A DNA stretch of 64,000 bases from Desulfallas thermosapovorans DSM 6562 (lineage in GTDB: Bacteria > Bacillota > Desulfotomaculia > Desulfotomaculales > Desulfallaceae). The position numbers and the translations under genes are program-made. Location of the stretch: assembly GCF_008124625.1 (NCBI RefSeq), contig NZ_VNHM01000011.1, forward strand, positions 1 through 64,000. Reading direction: 5' to 3'. Below the pieces are notes generated by a model. That model was not told the DNA's origin and searched no databases. It was given only the letters and a program-made list of their open reading frames with translations. Shown here piece after piece: positions 35,829-45,545 of this stretch; positions within the stretch are counted from its first letter, which is position 1, and each line of letters begins with the position of its first letter.

Positions 35829-36650
35829 GTGTGGAGGGATTTGCTGCAAGCCGTAATAGAGTTGATTTACCCCTCGCGCCTGCAATGTCCCCTGTGCGGC
35901 GCCCACAGCCCGGAGGAGGCGCTGTGCCATAACTGCCGGCAGCTGCTGGCGGGCTACGCCGTTGAGGCTATTTGTGGCTGCTGCGGTTGTTTCACGGGGG
36001 TGCGGGGTGACCCGGAAATAACAGCCCGGGGCCCGGACCGGCGGGGGTGGATGGAGGAGGATGCGCTGTCACCGGGGTTGCCGGCTGGCGAAGGGAACCT
36101 GATTTGCCCCGCCTGCCGGGCTGAGCCCCGCCCCTTTGACTTGGCCCGGGCGGTGGCGCCTTACGAGGGACCGGTACGGGAAGCGGTGCACCGGTTGAAA
36201 TACCGGGGTATGCAGCAGCTGGCCCGGCCTTTGGGCGAGCTGATGGCCTCCGTGGCCCTGCGGGAGGAGGCCTTTGCCCGGACCGGTGTGATATTGCCTG
36301 TGCCGCTGCACCAGCACCGCCGGCGCCAGCGGGGTTATAACCAATCCGCGCTCCTGGCCCGGGCCGTGGGGGACTTGCTGCAGGTGCCTGTGTCGGAGCA
36401 GGTGCTGGTGAAAACAAAGGAAACACCTTCCCAAACTTCCCTGACCGGCCCCCAAAGACGGCTAAATTTGCAGGATGCCTTTGCCGTCGCAGATTCCGGT
36501 CCTGTAAAAGGTAAAATAGTTACGGTTATTGACGATGTTTTTACCACGGGCAGCACTGTTTCCATATTATCCCATCTATTGCGACAATCCGGGGCTGCCG
36601 GGGTGCTGGTGCTTACTCTGGCTGGAACGCGGCAAACCGGCAAAAAATGA
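35829..36650 (+). CDS. comF: ComF family phosphoribosyltransferase-like protein
   Basis: The 273-residue protein has an N-terminal zinc-ribbon area with several CxxC pairs (CPLCGA, CHNC, CGCCGC, CPAC), then VAPYEGPVREAVHRLKYRG, PVPLHQHRRRQRGYNQSALLA and the PRPP-binding loop VTVIDDVFTTGSTV. These are the order and motifs of ComF, needed for DNA uptake steps in naturally competent bacteria. The residues around 50-90 between the Cys pairs are longer and more variable than usual. The GTG start at 35829 follows a GGGAAGGTG region. The role in competence is inferred from the family; no comFA is adjacent. Confidence 0.88.
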   Translation: MWRDLLQAVIELIYPSRLQCPLCGAHSPEEALCHNCRQLLAGYAVEAICGCCGCFTGVRGDPEITARGPDRRGWMEEDALSPGLPAGEGNLICPACRAEPRPFDLARAVAPYEGPVREAVHRLKYRGMQQLARPLGELMASVALREEAFARTGVILPVPLHQHRRRQRGYNQSALLARAVGDLLQVPVSEQVLVKTKETPSQTSLTGPQRRLNLQDAFAVADSGPVKGKIVTVIDDVFTTGSTVSILSHLLRQSGAAGVLVLTLAGTRQTGKK

Positions 36651-36738
36651 CATGGAAGGGCAACCTATTACTGGTAAATACGACACGCATCCACTTTTAT
36701 TTTAAACTACCCACAGCTTCCACCCCTTGAAACACGGG

Positions 36739-36783
36739 TTATTAACAGACTTATTCACATTATCCACAGGTTTGGGGATAAAA
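36739..36783. promoter_or_regulatory. cluster of DnaA boxes
   Basis: Two perfect DnaA boxes abut on the plus strand, TTATTCACA (36751-36759) and TTATCCACA (36760-36768). TTATTAACA at 36739-36747 is one mismatch away, as is TTATCCCCA on the minus strand at 36783-36775. The 413-bp gap 36651-37063 holds no gene. No dnaA, dnaN or AT-rich unwinding tract is adjacent, so a DnaA-binding or titration site is more likely than the origin. Confidence 0.65.
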
Positions 36784-37063
36784 ACAGGTTTCAACAAAGC
36801 GATAATTCGACACGGGCAGGTGCGGTATTCGAAGCGCGGGACGGTAGGCCAAAGGCGGTTTTAGACCGGCATACTATTACCCGCCCGAAGCTTTGCTGCG
36901 ACCGAAGGTGCCGGTGCGGGGTGTGGTGATAGGTGCCCGCCAAAAGCCCGGCGGCGCCGGGAGGCCAGGCGTGGCAAGTCTTGACAGGGGCAGGTCTATG
37001 TGATAACATTACCCTACGTGAGTTTTAACGACCACGGGATTATTTTTTAGGAGGAATGTTTTA

Positions 37064-37261
37064 GTGTTAGGTAAGGTCAAGTGGTTTAACAAGGACAAGG
37101 GTTATGGCTTTATTGAAAGGGAAGACGGCGGCGACGTTTTCGTACACTTCTCTGCCATTCAAGAAGAAGGTTTCAAAACCCTGTTGGAAGGGCAGGATGT
37201 GGAATTCGATATAGTTGAGGGTGCCCGTGGTCCGCAAGCTGCCAACGTTGTTAAATTATAA
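37064..37261 (+). CDS. cold-shock domain protein
   Basis: The 65-residue CspA-family protein contains both RNA-binding motifs, KGYGFIE and VFVHFSAI, within [18 protein letters not shown]. It binds single-stranded RNA/DNA and acts as an RNA chaperone. The GTG start has AGGAGG upstream. It is a single-gene unit closed by its own terminator at 37270. The 5' region contains TTCGACA at 36806-36812, a possible Spo0A core. Confidence 0.95.
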   Translation: MLGKVKWFNKDKGYGFIEREDGGDVFVHFSAIQEEGFKTLLEGQDVEFDIVEGARGPQAANVVKL

Positions 37262-37269
37262 AAACAAGG

Positions 37270-37293
37270 CCCCGGCTACTGCCGGGGTTTTTA
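37270..37293 (+). terminator. terminator of the cold-shock gene
   Basis: CCCCGGC/GCCGGGG arms of 7 bp with a TACT loop are followed by TTTTTATA. Confidence 0.9.
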
Positions 37294-37411
37294 TATTTTA
37301 TGCGGCAATACATAGATAAATCTTTTTTTCGTCATGCTAGGAATTTTGGCAGGATTTATCATGGTTTTCGGGAATAATAATAACATTACTCGCTCGAAAG
37401 GAGTTGGGAGC

Positions 37412-37942
37412 ATGAAAGTTTTGGTAAGAGGAAGAAATGTAGATGTAACAGACGCCTTAAAGGATTACGTTGAAAAACGGGTGGGTAAACTGGATAAGTT
37501 TTTGGACGGTGCTTACGAGGCCACAGTGATTTTGATGGTGGAAGGCGATTCGCACAAGGTCGAGGTTACGGTGCCCTTCAACGGTATGATACTGCGCGGC
37601 GAGGAAGCTACCGGTGATATGTATTCTTCCATTGATTTGATTGTGGACAAACTGGAAAAACAAATCGAAAAATACAAGGGGAAACTGAGCCGCCGCCGGG
37701 GTGCCGGTGATGCCAAAATGTATGCGGACCAACCCCGGCCGGTCAGCGATGATGATGAAGAGTTGCAGGTGGTAAAAACCAAGCGTTTTGCCATCAAGCC
37801 CATGCCCGTGGATGAAGCGGTGATGCAGATGAATCTGCTGGGCCACAGCTTTTTTGTTTTCTCCAACGCCGAAACCGAGCAGGTTAACGTAGTCTACAAG
37901 CGCAAAGACGGCAAGTATGGTCTCATCGAGCCCGAGTTTTAA
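37412..37942 (+). CDS. hpf: ribosome hibernation-promoting factor, long form
   Basis: The 176-residue protein joins an N-terminal ribosome-binding domain (MKVLVRGRNVDVTDALKDYV, KLDKFL) to a C-terminal dimerisation domain (VVKTKRFAIKPMPVDEAV, LGHSFFVFSNAETEQVNVVY) through a charged linker. Long HPF proteins both inactivate ribosomes and pair them into 100S dimers. The frame is open upstream to 37334, but ATG 37412 has AAAGGAG in front and matches the family start. It lies directly upstream of secA, the usual order in many Firmicutes. Confidence 0.94.
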   Translation: MKVLVRGRNVDVTDALKDYVEKRVGKLDKFLDGAYEATVILMVEGDSHKVEVTVPFNGMILRGEEATGDMYSSIDLIVDKLEKQIEKYKGKLSRRRGAGDAKMYADQPRPVSDDDEELQVVKTKRFAIKPMPVDEAVMQMNLLGHSFFVFSNAETEQVNVVYKRKDGKYGLIEPEF

Positions 37943-38105
37943 GGTAGATTTGCCTTAACTGAAAGCCTGGAATCCAAAGGGGCTACAAAAGCGGATTGGC
38001 GTTTAAAGCTTAAGCCAGCTTATATGTAAGGTGGACGTTTTGATCTCCCCGGTTGCAGGGGTGGTGCCAATTTGCTAAAATAATAATGTTATGGCGTGTT
38101 TTCAC

Positions 38106-38132
38106 GGGAACCGTAAGGTTCCCTTGCTTTTA
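38106..38132 (+). terminator. terminator or attenuator between hpf and secA
   Basis: GGGAACC/GGTTCCC arms of 7 bp with a GTAA tetraloop are followed by TTGCTTTTATTTT. It lies 21 bp before the secA start. Confidence 0.75.
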
Positions 38133-38152
38133 TTTTAGAAAGGTTGATAACC

Positions 38153-40777
38153 ATGTTAAAATTTCTACGCAATTGGTTAGATGATAACTCAAGGGAAATC
38201 AAACGACTGCAAAAGACGGTACAGAGGATAAATGAACTGGAAAAGGAGACCAGCGCTTTAACCGACGAGCAACTGCAGGCCAAAACACCGCAGTTCAGGG
38301 CGCGGCTGGAGCAGGGTGATTCGCTGGACAATTTATTGCCCGAAGCCTTTGCGGTGGTGCGGGAGGCTTCCCGGCGGGTGCTGGGCATGCGCCATTTTGA
38401 CGTGCAGCTGCTGGGTGGCATGGTGCTGCACAGCGGTAAAATTGCCGAGATGCGCACCGGTGAAGGTAAAACCCTGGTGGCCACACTGCCGGTGTACCTC
38501 AATGCCCTGACGGGCAAAGGGGTGCATGTGGTGACGGTGAACGATTACCTGGCCCGCCGGGACAGCGAGTGGATGGGGCGCGTCTACAAGTTCCTGGGCC
38601 TTACGGTGGGGCTGATTGTCCACGGGCTGAGCTGGGATGAGCGCAAGCACTCCTACAATTGCGACGTTGTTTACGGCACCAACAATGAGTTCGGCTTTGA
38701 CTACCTGCGGGACAATATGGCACTGCGGGCCGAGCAGCTGGTACAGCGGCAGCTGTACTATGCCATTGTGGACGAGGTGGACAGTATCCTCATTGACGAG
38801 GCCCGTACCCCTCTGATTATATCGGGACAGGCCGATAAGGCCACAGATCATTATTATACCTTTGCCCGGCTGGTGCCGCGCCTGCACAGGGATACCGATT
38901 ACACCGTGGATGAAAAGGCGCATACCGTGGTGCTCACCGAAGAGGGTGTGAGCAGGGTGGAGCAGATGTTGGGGATAGAGAATCTCTACGATGACGCCAA
39001 TATGGAGCTTAACCACCACCTGAACCAGGCGCTGAAGGCCCATGCCTTGATGAAGCGGGACCGGGACTATGTGGTTAAAGACGGTGAAGTGATCATCGTG
39101 GATGAGTTCACCGGTCGGATGATGTTCGGGCGCCGTTACAGCGACGGGCTGCACCAGGCCATCGAGGCCAAGGAGGGTGTGCGCATCGAGCGGGAGTCCC
39201 AAACCCTGGCCACCATCACCTTCCAGAATTATTTTCGGATGTATGAAAAGCTGGCCGGTATGACAGGTACCGCCGAAACCGAGCAGGAAGAGTTTCGTAA
39301 AATTTATAACCTGGATGTGGTGGTGATACCCACCAACAAACCCATGATCCGCCGGGATTTGCCCGACGTGGTGTATAAAACCGAGCAGGCCAAGTTCAAG
39401 GCCGTGGTGGAGGAAATTGCCCAAAGGCATGCCACCGGGCAGCCCGTGCTGGTGGGTACCATTTCCATCGAAAAGTCAGAGCTGTTAAGCAGTATGCTGC
39501 GCAAGCGGGGTATACCGCACCAGGTGCTCAATGCCAAGTACCACGATAAAGAGGCCGAAATAGTGTCCCAAGCCGGCCGGTATGGGGCTGTAACCATTGC
39601 CACCAATATGGCCGGGCGGGGTACTGACATTGTGCTGGGGGGCAACCCCGAATTTTTGGCCCAGGCCGAATTGCGCAGCCATAAGGATTATGATCCCGGT
39701 GATCCCGTTGCCGCCGGGAAGATATACCAGCAGCTACTGGAGAAATATAAGCGACAGTGTGACGACGAGCGCCGCCGGGTGGTGGAAGCGGGCGGCCTGC
39801 ACATTATCGGCACGGAAAGGCATGAAAGCCGCCGCATTGACAACCAGCTGCGGGGCCGTTCGGGGCGCCAGGGCGACCCGGGTTCCAGCCAGTTTTTCAG
39901 TTCCCTGGAGGACGATCTGATGCGGCTGTTCGGGTCTGATAATATTGCCGGCATAATGGATAAACTGGGTTTAGAGGAGGATGTGCCCATCGAGCACGGC
40001 CTGGTCACCCGTTCCATTGAAAGCGCCCAGAAAAGGGTGGAAAACCGCAACTTCAGCATCCGCAAGCATGTGCTGGAGTACGACGATGTAATGAACCAGC
40101 AACGGGAGGTAATTTACCGGCAGCGCATGCAGGTGCTGCTGGAGGAGAGCCTCAAGGACGCGGTGATCCAGATGATTACCGAATCGGTGGGGCGCAGTGT
40201 GGATGTGTACGCCCCGGATGGTGTTATTCCCGAGGAGTGGGATTTGGAGGGCTTGTTAACCCATGCCGAGCAGCTTTTCTTGCCCGGTCATCAATTGCAG
40301 GTGGATGATCTGGAGGACATGGGCCGGGATGCCCTGAAGGAAATCTTGCTGGAGAAATCACTGGCCGCTTACGAAGCCCGGGAAGCAGAGCTGGGCGCCG
40401 AGGTGATGCGGGAGCTGGAACGGATGGTCATGCTGCGCATGGTGGACGAAAAGTGGATGGATCACCTGGACGCCATGGACCAGTTGCGGGAAGGTATCAA
40501 CCTCCGGGCTTACGGTCAAAAGAATCCCCTGGTGGAATACAAATTTGAGAGTTATCAAATGTTCCAGAATATGGTGGAAAGCATCCAGGACGACGTGGTG
40601 CGCTATGTATTCCGGGTGAACGTGGTGCAGGCTCCCCAGCAACAGCGCCGGACCGTGGAAAACAAATACCAAAACGAAACCACACCGCAGCCCGTGCGCC
40701 GGGAAGCCAAAATCGGCCGCAATGAGCCCTGTCCCTGCGGCAGCGGTAAAAAATACAAAAAATGCTGCGGCAAATAA
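38153..40777 (+). CDS. secA: preprotein translocase ATPase SecA
   Basis: The 874-residue protein is full length. Walker A MRTGEGKT is at residues 100-107 (Lys106, same number as in B. subtilis SecA). [20 protein letters not shown] gives the DEAD/Walker B region, and the second RecA fold contains [15 protein letters not shown]. The C terminus carries the zinc/SecB-binding [15 protein letters not shown] motif. It drives Sec-dependent export across the membrane. The ATG at 38153 is preferred over 38144 for spacing to AAAGG. prfB follows after 50 bp, the common secA-prfB arrangement. Confidence 0.97.
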   Translation: MLKFLRNWLDDNSREIKRLQKTVQRINELEKETSALTDEQLQAKTPQFRARLEQGDSLDNLLPEAFAVVREASRRVLGMRHFDVQLLGGMVLHSGKIAEMRTGEGKTLVATLPVYLNALTGKGVHVVTVNDYLARRDSEWMGRVYKFLGLTVGLIVHGLSWDERKHSYNCDVVYGTNNEFGFDYLRDNMALRAEQLVQRQLYYAIVDEVDSILIDEARTPLIISGQADKATDHYYTFARLVPRLHRDTDYTVDEKAHTVVLTEEGVSRVEQMLGIENLYDDANMELNHHLNQALKAHALMKRDRDYVVKDGEVIIVDEFTGRMMFGRRYSDGLHQAIEAKEGVRIERESQTLATITFQNYFRMYEKLAGMTGTAETEQEEFRKIYNLDVVVIPTNKPMIRRDLPDVVYKTEQAKFKAVVEEIAQRHATGQPVLVGTISIEKSELLSSMLRKRGIPHQVLNAKYHDKEAEIVSQAGRYGAVTIATNMAGRGTDIVLGGNPEFLAQAELRSHKDYDPGDPVAAGKIYQQLLEKYKRQCDDERRRVVEAGGLHIIGTERHESRRIDNQLRGRSGRQGDPGSSQFFSSLEDDLMRLFGSDNIAGIMDKLGLEEDVPIEHGLVTRSIESAQKRVENRNFSIRKHVLEYDDVMNQQREVIYRQRMQVLLEESLKDAVIQMITESVGRSVDVYAPDGVIPEEWDLEGLLTHAEQLFLPGHQLQVDDLEDMGRDALKEILLEKSLAAYEAREAELGAEVMRELERMVMLRMVDEKWMDHLDAMDQLREGINLRAYGQKNPLVEYKFESYQMFQNMVESIQDDVVRYVFRVNVVQAPQQQRRTVENKYQNETTPQPVRREAKIGRNEPCPCGSGKKYKKCCGK

Positions 40778-40827
40778 CTTATAAACGATAATCATCATAT
40801 AATTTTATCAAGTCCAAAGGAGTTGAG

Positions 40828-41938
40828 ATGTTTTTGTTCAGTGAATTGCGCCGGGAACTGGATCCCTTAAAAAAACGCGTGGAAGATTTGAGGGTTTCCC
40901 TTTGACATTGCCGATAAGGAACAAAAAATAGCCGAGCTGGAAAAGGAAATGACCCGGGAGGGGTTCTGGGATGATCAATCCCGGGCCCAGGAAGTAACCC
41001 AGGCCGTCACCAATTTAAAGGAACGTATCAGCGCCTTTGGCGAGCTGTACGGAGCCCTGGAAGATCTAGAGGTGCTCATCGACCTGGGTGAAGAGGAGGA
41101 CGACGGCGATTTGGTACAGGAAGCTACGGAAGCCCTGGCCAATTTGCGCCGGCAAGTGGCCGATATGGAACTGCAGGTGCTGCTCAGCGGGCCTTATGAT
41201 GCTTCCAACGCCATCGTCTCCATGCACGCCGGGGCCGGGGGCACCGAAGCCCAGGATTGGGTGTCCATGCTGCTGCGCATGTTCACCCGCTGGGCGGAAA
41301 ACCGCCGTTTTAAAGTTAACATTATCGATATGCTGCCCGGCGACGAAGCGGGCATAAAAAGTGTTACCTTTTCGGTGGCCGGTAAAAATGCCTTTGGCTA
41401 CCTGCGCTCCGAAAAGGGGGTGCACCGGCTGGTGCGTATTTCTCCCTTTGACGCGGCGGGCAGGCGGCACACCTCCTTTGCCTCGGTGGATGTGCTGCCC
41501 GAGGTACAGGACGATATTGACGTGCAGATTGACCCCGAAGATATCAAAATTGACACCTACCGCTCCGGGGGAGCCGGCGGGCAGCATGTAAACAAGACGG
41601 ATTCGGCGGTGCGTATTACTCACCTGCCCACCGGTATTGTGGTGCAGTGTCAAAATGAACGGTCCCAGATATCCAACCGCAACACGGCCATGAAGCTACT
41701 CAAAGCCAGGTTGTTGGATTTGGAAATGCAGAAAAAGGAGGCTGAACTGGCCCAAATGCGCGGTGAGAACAAGGAAATCGCCTGGGGCAGCCAGATTCGT
41801 TCCTATGTGTTCCATCCCTATTCGCTGGTCAAGGATCACCGCACCGGGGTGGAGGTGGGCAACGTGGAAGCCGTCATGGACGGCGATATTGATGAGTTTA
41901 TCAATGCTTACCTGCGGGAGCAGGCCCGCAGCGGGTAG
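40828..41938 (+). CDS. prfB: peptide chain release factor 2, with programmed +1 frameshift
   Basis: Translation from ATG 40828 (AAAGGAG upstream) gives 25 codons ending CTT-TGA at 40900-40905. A +1 slip on CTT-T (reading GAC at 40904) joins it to the long frame ending at 41938, giving 369 residues. The slip site CTTTGAC, with AGGG a few bases upstream as internal SD, is the classic RF2 autoregulatory frameshift: low RF2 lets the ribosome slip past UGA. The mature protein has the SPF tripeptide ([10 protein letters not shown]) for UGA/UAA reading and GGQ at 250-252, the same numbers as E. coli RF2. RF2 releases peptides at UGA and UAA. Confidence 0.96.
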
Positions 41939-41980
41939 AGTTGAAGAACAAAGGCTTACGGTTGTATGTAGCCGGGCATC

Positions 41981-42139
41981 GTGAATTCAAGCGGTGCCCG
42001 GTATTGTTTTAATTCGCGGATCAAGGTGGACATACCCCGCCCCCGGGACCACCGGGTAACGGTGTCCCACGGTTTTACCGGGATTAAGAAAGAGATCATG
42101 GAAATGTTATGGGAAGAAAGCGGGGCGGCCTTAATGTAA
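41981..42139 (+). CDS. possible small protein or gene remnant, unknown
   Basis: A 52-codon frame (GTG 41981 to TAA 42139) has a coding-like C-terminal part (RIKVDIPRPRDHRVTVSHGF, then GIKKEIMEMLWEESG). It has no convincing ribosome binding site and I do not recognise it. It is followed immediately by a strong terminator, which suggests a real transcript end and perhaps a decayed gene. The remainder of 41939-42507 shows only a weak basic frame at 42272 without a binding site, and TTCGACA at 42303-42309. Confidence 0.3.
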   Translation: MNSSGARYCFNSRIKVDIPRPRDHRVTVSHGFTGIKKEIMEMLWEESGAALM

Positions 42140-42143
42140 TCGT

Positions 42144-42181
42144 AAAACTCCCGGTGCCTTCATGGGGCACCGGGAGTTTTA
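42144..42181 (+). terminator. strong terminator downstream of prfB
   Basis: AAAACTCCCGGTGCC pairs with GGCACCGGGAGTTTT across a 7-nt loop, a 15-bp stem. The T-rich 3' arm gives termination; the A-rich 5' arm makes it bidirectional. Confidence 0.92.
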
Positions 42182-42507
42182 CTTGACGAGGAGGGGATTG
42201 GGAGGTTTCATGCCTGGCAAATGATGATTTTTTAATCATTTTCCATCACCTTAAGGCTATTATTGCCCTAAATGGCCCGGGTATGCAATTATTGTTCCTT
42301 TTTTCGACAACAAGGAAGGATTTCTGTTAAAAAAACAAGAATATCTATGGATTGTCGGCTGGGCGGCAAGCAAGACCATATGTGCCAATTATTGTATCCG
42401 GTTAAACTGCCGGGGCGAGCCGGGGCATTACCGGGTAAGGCGGAATATGATAAAAAAGCCGGGAAAAGCTAACATTAATGTTGTGGCCGACTGCGGGGAG
42501 ATTATCA

Positions 42508-43365
42508 ATGTCCTGGAAGATATTCACGAAGTTTTTTTGGGTAACGGTGGGGGTGGCCATTACCGCCCTGGGGCTGGATTTGTTTTTGGTGCCCAACAAG
42601 ATTGCCGCCGGCGGCACCAGTGGTATCGCCACCATATTGCATCATATGACCGGCGTCCCGGTGGGCCTGACCATGCTGGCACTGGACGTACCCCTTTACG
42701 CCCTGGGCATATACAGGCTGGGACTGGGTTTCGGCCTGCGGTCGCTGTATGGCTCGGTGAGCCTGGCGCTACTGGTGGACCTGTTCAGTTTGTATGTGCC
42801 GGTACCCACCAGGGACCCGCTTTTAGCCGGCCTTTTCGGGGGCGTGCTGGTGGGACTGGGGCTGGGCTTGGTCTTTCGCTTTCGGGGTACCACCGGGGGT
42901 ACCGATTTGGCCGCGGCCATCCTGCGCACCTACACGGGCATGAATATAGGGATGCTGTTATTTGTCATAGACGGCATGGTGGTGGTGGCGGCGGGTATTG
43001 TGTTCCAATCCTGGGAACTGGCCTTATATGCTTTAATTACCATATTTGTTACCACCCGGGTGATCGATATAGTGCAGGAGGGTATCAGTTACGCCAAGGC
43101 CTTCTTCATCATTTCCGATCATACCGGAATTATTGCCGACAGGATTTTGCATGATTTGGGCCGGGGTGCCACCGCCTTTACCGGGCGGGGACTGTTCACC
43201 GGTAACCACCGGGAGGTGATATTGACCGTGGTGGGCCGCTCCGAGGTTACCCGGCTCAAAGAAATGGTTTACGAAATCGATCCCCGGGCCTTCATTATGG
43301 TGGCCGACGTCCGGGAGGTGCTCGGGGAAGGTTTTAAGGAATACGGCAGAGGAAAGGGTATGTAG
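42508..43365 (+). CDS. YitT family membrane protein (DUF161/DUF2179)
   Basis: The 285-residue protein has about five TM helices with the family motif [20 protein letters not shown] and [18 protein letters not shown] soluble C-terminal DUF2179 domain follows ([26 protein letters not shown]-type core, [13 protein letters not shown]). Function in the family is unsettled. ATG 42508 is chosen because GGGGAG lies 7 nt upstream. The transketolase pair follows 43 bp later and may be cotranscribed. Confidence 0.9.
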   Translation: MSWKIFTKFFWVTVGVAITALGLDLFLVPNKIAAGGTSGIATILHHMTGVPVGLTMLALDVPLYALGIYRLGLGFGLRSLYGSVSLALLVDLFSLYVPVPTRDPLLAGLFGGVLVGLGLGLVFRFRGTTGGTDLAAAILRTYTGMNIGMLLFVIDGMVVVAAGIVFQSWELALYALITIFVTTRVIDIVQEGISYAKAFFIISDHTGIIADRILHDLGRGATAFTGRGLFTGNHREVILTVVGRSEVTRLKEMVYEIDPRAFIMVADVREVLGEGFKEYGRGKGM

Positions 43366-43408
43366 ACTATTATTCTTCGCATTAATGGGTGTGGGAGGTT
43401 TTGTAAAT

Positions 43409-44236
43409 ATGAGTGGACAAGCGGAAAAACTGGCGCAACTGCGGGGGCGGGCCCGGCAAATCAGGCGCCACATTATTTCCATGGTGGGGGAGGCCGGCTC
43501 CGGCCACCCGGGCGGGTCATTATCGGCGGCTGATATAGTGACGGCCCTGTATTTTGATGTTATGCGCGTAGATCCCCAAAAGCCGCAGTGGCCGGAGCGG
43601 GACCGTTTTGTGCTGTCCAAGGGACACGCCGCGCCGGTGCTGTATGCCGCCCTGGCCGAGCGGGGTTATTTCCCGGTGGAGGATTTAAAAACGCTGCGTA
43701 AGCTGGGCAGCCCGCTCCAGGGGCACCCGGATATGCGTAAAACACCCGGGGTGGAGATGTCCACCGGTTCGCTGGGGCAGGGACTGTCCGCCGCCAACGG
43801 CATGGCCCTGGCCGGCAAGCTGGATGGCCTGGATTACCGGGTGTATGTGCTGCTGGGGGACGGTGAAATTGAGGAAGGTCAAATCTGGGAAGCCGCCATG
43901 GCGGCCGCCCATTTTAAACTGGACAACGTGATTGCCTTTTTGGATTACAACGGGCTGCAAATTGACGGCCCCGTCGAGGAGGTTATGTCCGCCGAGCCCG
44001 TGGCTGATAAGTGGCGTGCCTTTGGCTGGGCGGTGCAGGAAATAGACGGGCATGATATGGAACAAATACTGGCCGCGGTTGCCCAAGCCCGGGAAACCAG
44101 GGGTAAACCCAGCTTGATTATCGCCCGGACGGTGAAGGGCAAGGGTGTGTCCTTTATGGAAAACGAGGTGGGCTGGCATGGTGCTGCGCCCAAGCCCGAA
44201 CAGGTGGAACAAGCGCTGGCTGAACTGGGTGAATAG
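43409..44236 (+). CDS. transketolase, N-terminal (ThDP-binding) subunit
   Basis: The 275-residue protein corresponds to the first half of transketolase: [58 protein letters not shown] and the ThDP/Mg signature [15 protein letters not shown]. Split transketolases work as a two-subunit complex with the next gene, moving C2 units between sugar phosphates for pentose supply. ATG 43409 is chosen over 43385 because GGAGGT is near and the protein starts at the family position. Confidence 0.95.
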   Translation: MSGQAEKLAQLRGRARQIRRHIISMVGEAGSGHPGGSLSAADIVTALYFDVMRVDPQKPQWPERDRFVLSKGHAAPVLYAALAERGYFPVEDLKTLRKLGSPLQGHPDMRKTPGVEMSTGSLGQGLSAANGMALAGKLDGLDYRVYVLLGDGEIEEGQIWEAAMAAAHFKLDNVIAFLDYNGLQIDGPVEEVMSAEPVADKWRAFGWAVQEIDGHDMEQILAAVAQARETRGKPSLIIARTVKGKGVSFMENEVGWHGAAPKPEQVEQALAELGE

Positions 44237-44259
44237 AGATCTGATAGGAGGTTTTTGCC

Positions 44260-45207
44260 ATGACTAAAAAAATAGCCACCCGGGAGGCATACGGTGCGGC
44301 GTTGGTGGAACTGGGCCGAAAAAATCCCGGTGTGGTGGTGCTGGACGCGGACTTATCCAAGTCCACCAAAACCCATGATTTCAATAAAAATTTTCCGGAG
44401 CGGTTTTTTAACGTGGGCATTGCCGAGCAAAACATGATGGGTACTGCCGCCGGGCTTGCCGCGGCGGGTAAGATTGCCTTTGCCAGTACCTTTGCCGTGT
44501 TTGCCACCGGGCGGGTGTACGACCAGATCAGGAACAGCATTGCCTACCCCCGGCTGAATGTAAAAATCGGGGCCACCCACGCCGGGATCACCGTGGGGGA
44601 GGACGGCGCCTCCCACCAGGCGGTGGAGGACATTGCCATGATGCGCTGCCTGCCCAATATGACCGTCTTTGTGCCCGCAGATGCCGTGGAAACCAGGGCG
44701 GCGGTGCTGGCGGCGGCGGAAATTGACGGCCCGGTTTACCTGAGATTGGGCCGTTCCGGGGTGCCCGTGCTGCATGACGAGAATAATTTTACCTTTGAGC
44801 CCGGGCGGGCCATAACGATGCGCCAGGGGCAAGATGCCGCCATCATTGCCTGCGGCATTATGGTGCATGCCGCCCTGGAGGCGGCGGAGGTGCTGGCCGG
44901 CCGGGGGATTTCGGTACAGGTGCTGGATATGCATACCATCAAACCCCTGGATGTGGACGCGGTGGTGGAAGCGGCCCGGGCCACGGGCGCGGTGGTTACC
45001 GCCGAGGAGCATACCATCAATGGCGGCCTGGGCGGTGCCGTGGCCGAGGTGCTGGTCGAGAATTACCCGGTGCCCATGCGCCGGGTGGGGGTGCGGGATA
45101 CCTTCGGTGAATCGGGTAAACCCCGGGAACTGCTGGAAAAATACGGCTTGACCGCGACCGATTTGGTGCGGGCGGTGCAGGAAGTGCTGCAGTGCAAAGG
45201 CAAGTAG
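44260..45207 (+). CDS. transketolase, C-terminal subunit
   Basis: The 315-residue protein contains the pyrimidine-binding domain (RFFNVGIAEQNMMGTAAGLA with the catalytic Glu, ATHAGITVGEDGASHQAVED) and the C-terminal transketolase domain (VLDMHTIKPLDVDAV, EEHTINGGLGGAVAE). It completes the split enzyme with the upstream subunit, 23 bp away, with a strong AGGAGG site. It is intact and of normal length. A terminator lies 165 bp downstream. Confidence 0.95.
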   Translation: MTKKIATREAYGAALVELGRKNPGVVVLDADLSKSTKTHDFNKNFPERFFNVGIAEQNMMGTAAGLAAAGKIAFASTFAVFATGRVYDQIRNSIAYPRLNVKIGATHAGITVGEDGASHQAVEDIAMMRCLPNMTVFVPADAVETRAAVLAAAEIDGPVYLRLGRSGVPVLHDENNFTFEPGRAITMRQGQDAAIIACGIMVHAALEAAEVLAGRGISVQVLDMHTIKPLDVDAVVEAARATGAVVTAEEHTINGGLGGAVAEVLVENYPVPMRRVGVRDTFGESGKPRELLEKYGLTATDLVRAVQEVLQCKGK

Positions 45208-45371
45208 ACGGGTGGGCGGTGCCAATATTTTGTGCTTTTAGCCTGTTAAGTGTCAAACGCGGGTATCAAAAAACAGGCTTGGTGCCAAACAGGCACCCCC
45301 TTGTAACCCGGCACCTACCGGCCCGTAATGGAAGAGGCGACGGCTAAAAAGTTTATATGTCATTAACTGGC

Positions 45372-45400
45372 AAAATACCCTGCGGGGTATTTTGTTTTTC
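45372..45400 (+). terminator. terminator after the transketolase genes
   Basis: AAAATACCC/GGGTATTTT arms of 9 bp with a TGCG loop are followed by GTTTTTC. Between it and the tkt stop lies a degraded palindromic-element end (ACCCGGCACC, 45306-45315). Confidence 0.85.
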
Positions 45401-45459
45401 CTTTTTTTGAAGGATTTGCATTGTTTGCCGTCGAAATGCCCTAGGTGAAAAAGGATTTA

Positions 45460-45480
45460 TTACTTCAACTGTCGAAGTAA
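45460..45480. promoter_or_regulatory. inverted repeat with TGTCGAA upstream of ftsE
   Basis: TTACTTC and GAAGTAA are perfect 7-bp arms around AACTGTC. The right half includes TGTCGAA (45470-45476), the Spo0A-box core. It lies 66 bp before ftsE in a 338-bp gap, so it is a candidate operator. Confidence 0.45.
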
Positions 45481-45545
45481 CTGCTGGATACGGGTGATAA
45501 CTCGACAATCACTGATAAGTATCAGAATTGATCTGAGGTGCTGGT

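Noticed and set aside
36739-36783. Chromosomal replication origin
   Set aside because: DnaA boxes are present but dnaA, dnaN, rpmH and an AT-rich unwinding region are absent; neighbours are comF and a cold-shock gene.
42272-42472. 66-codon plus-strand frame before the YitT-type gene
   Set aside because: No ribosome binding site, biased basic composition and no family resemblance; it overlaps the likely promoter region of the next gene.
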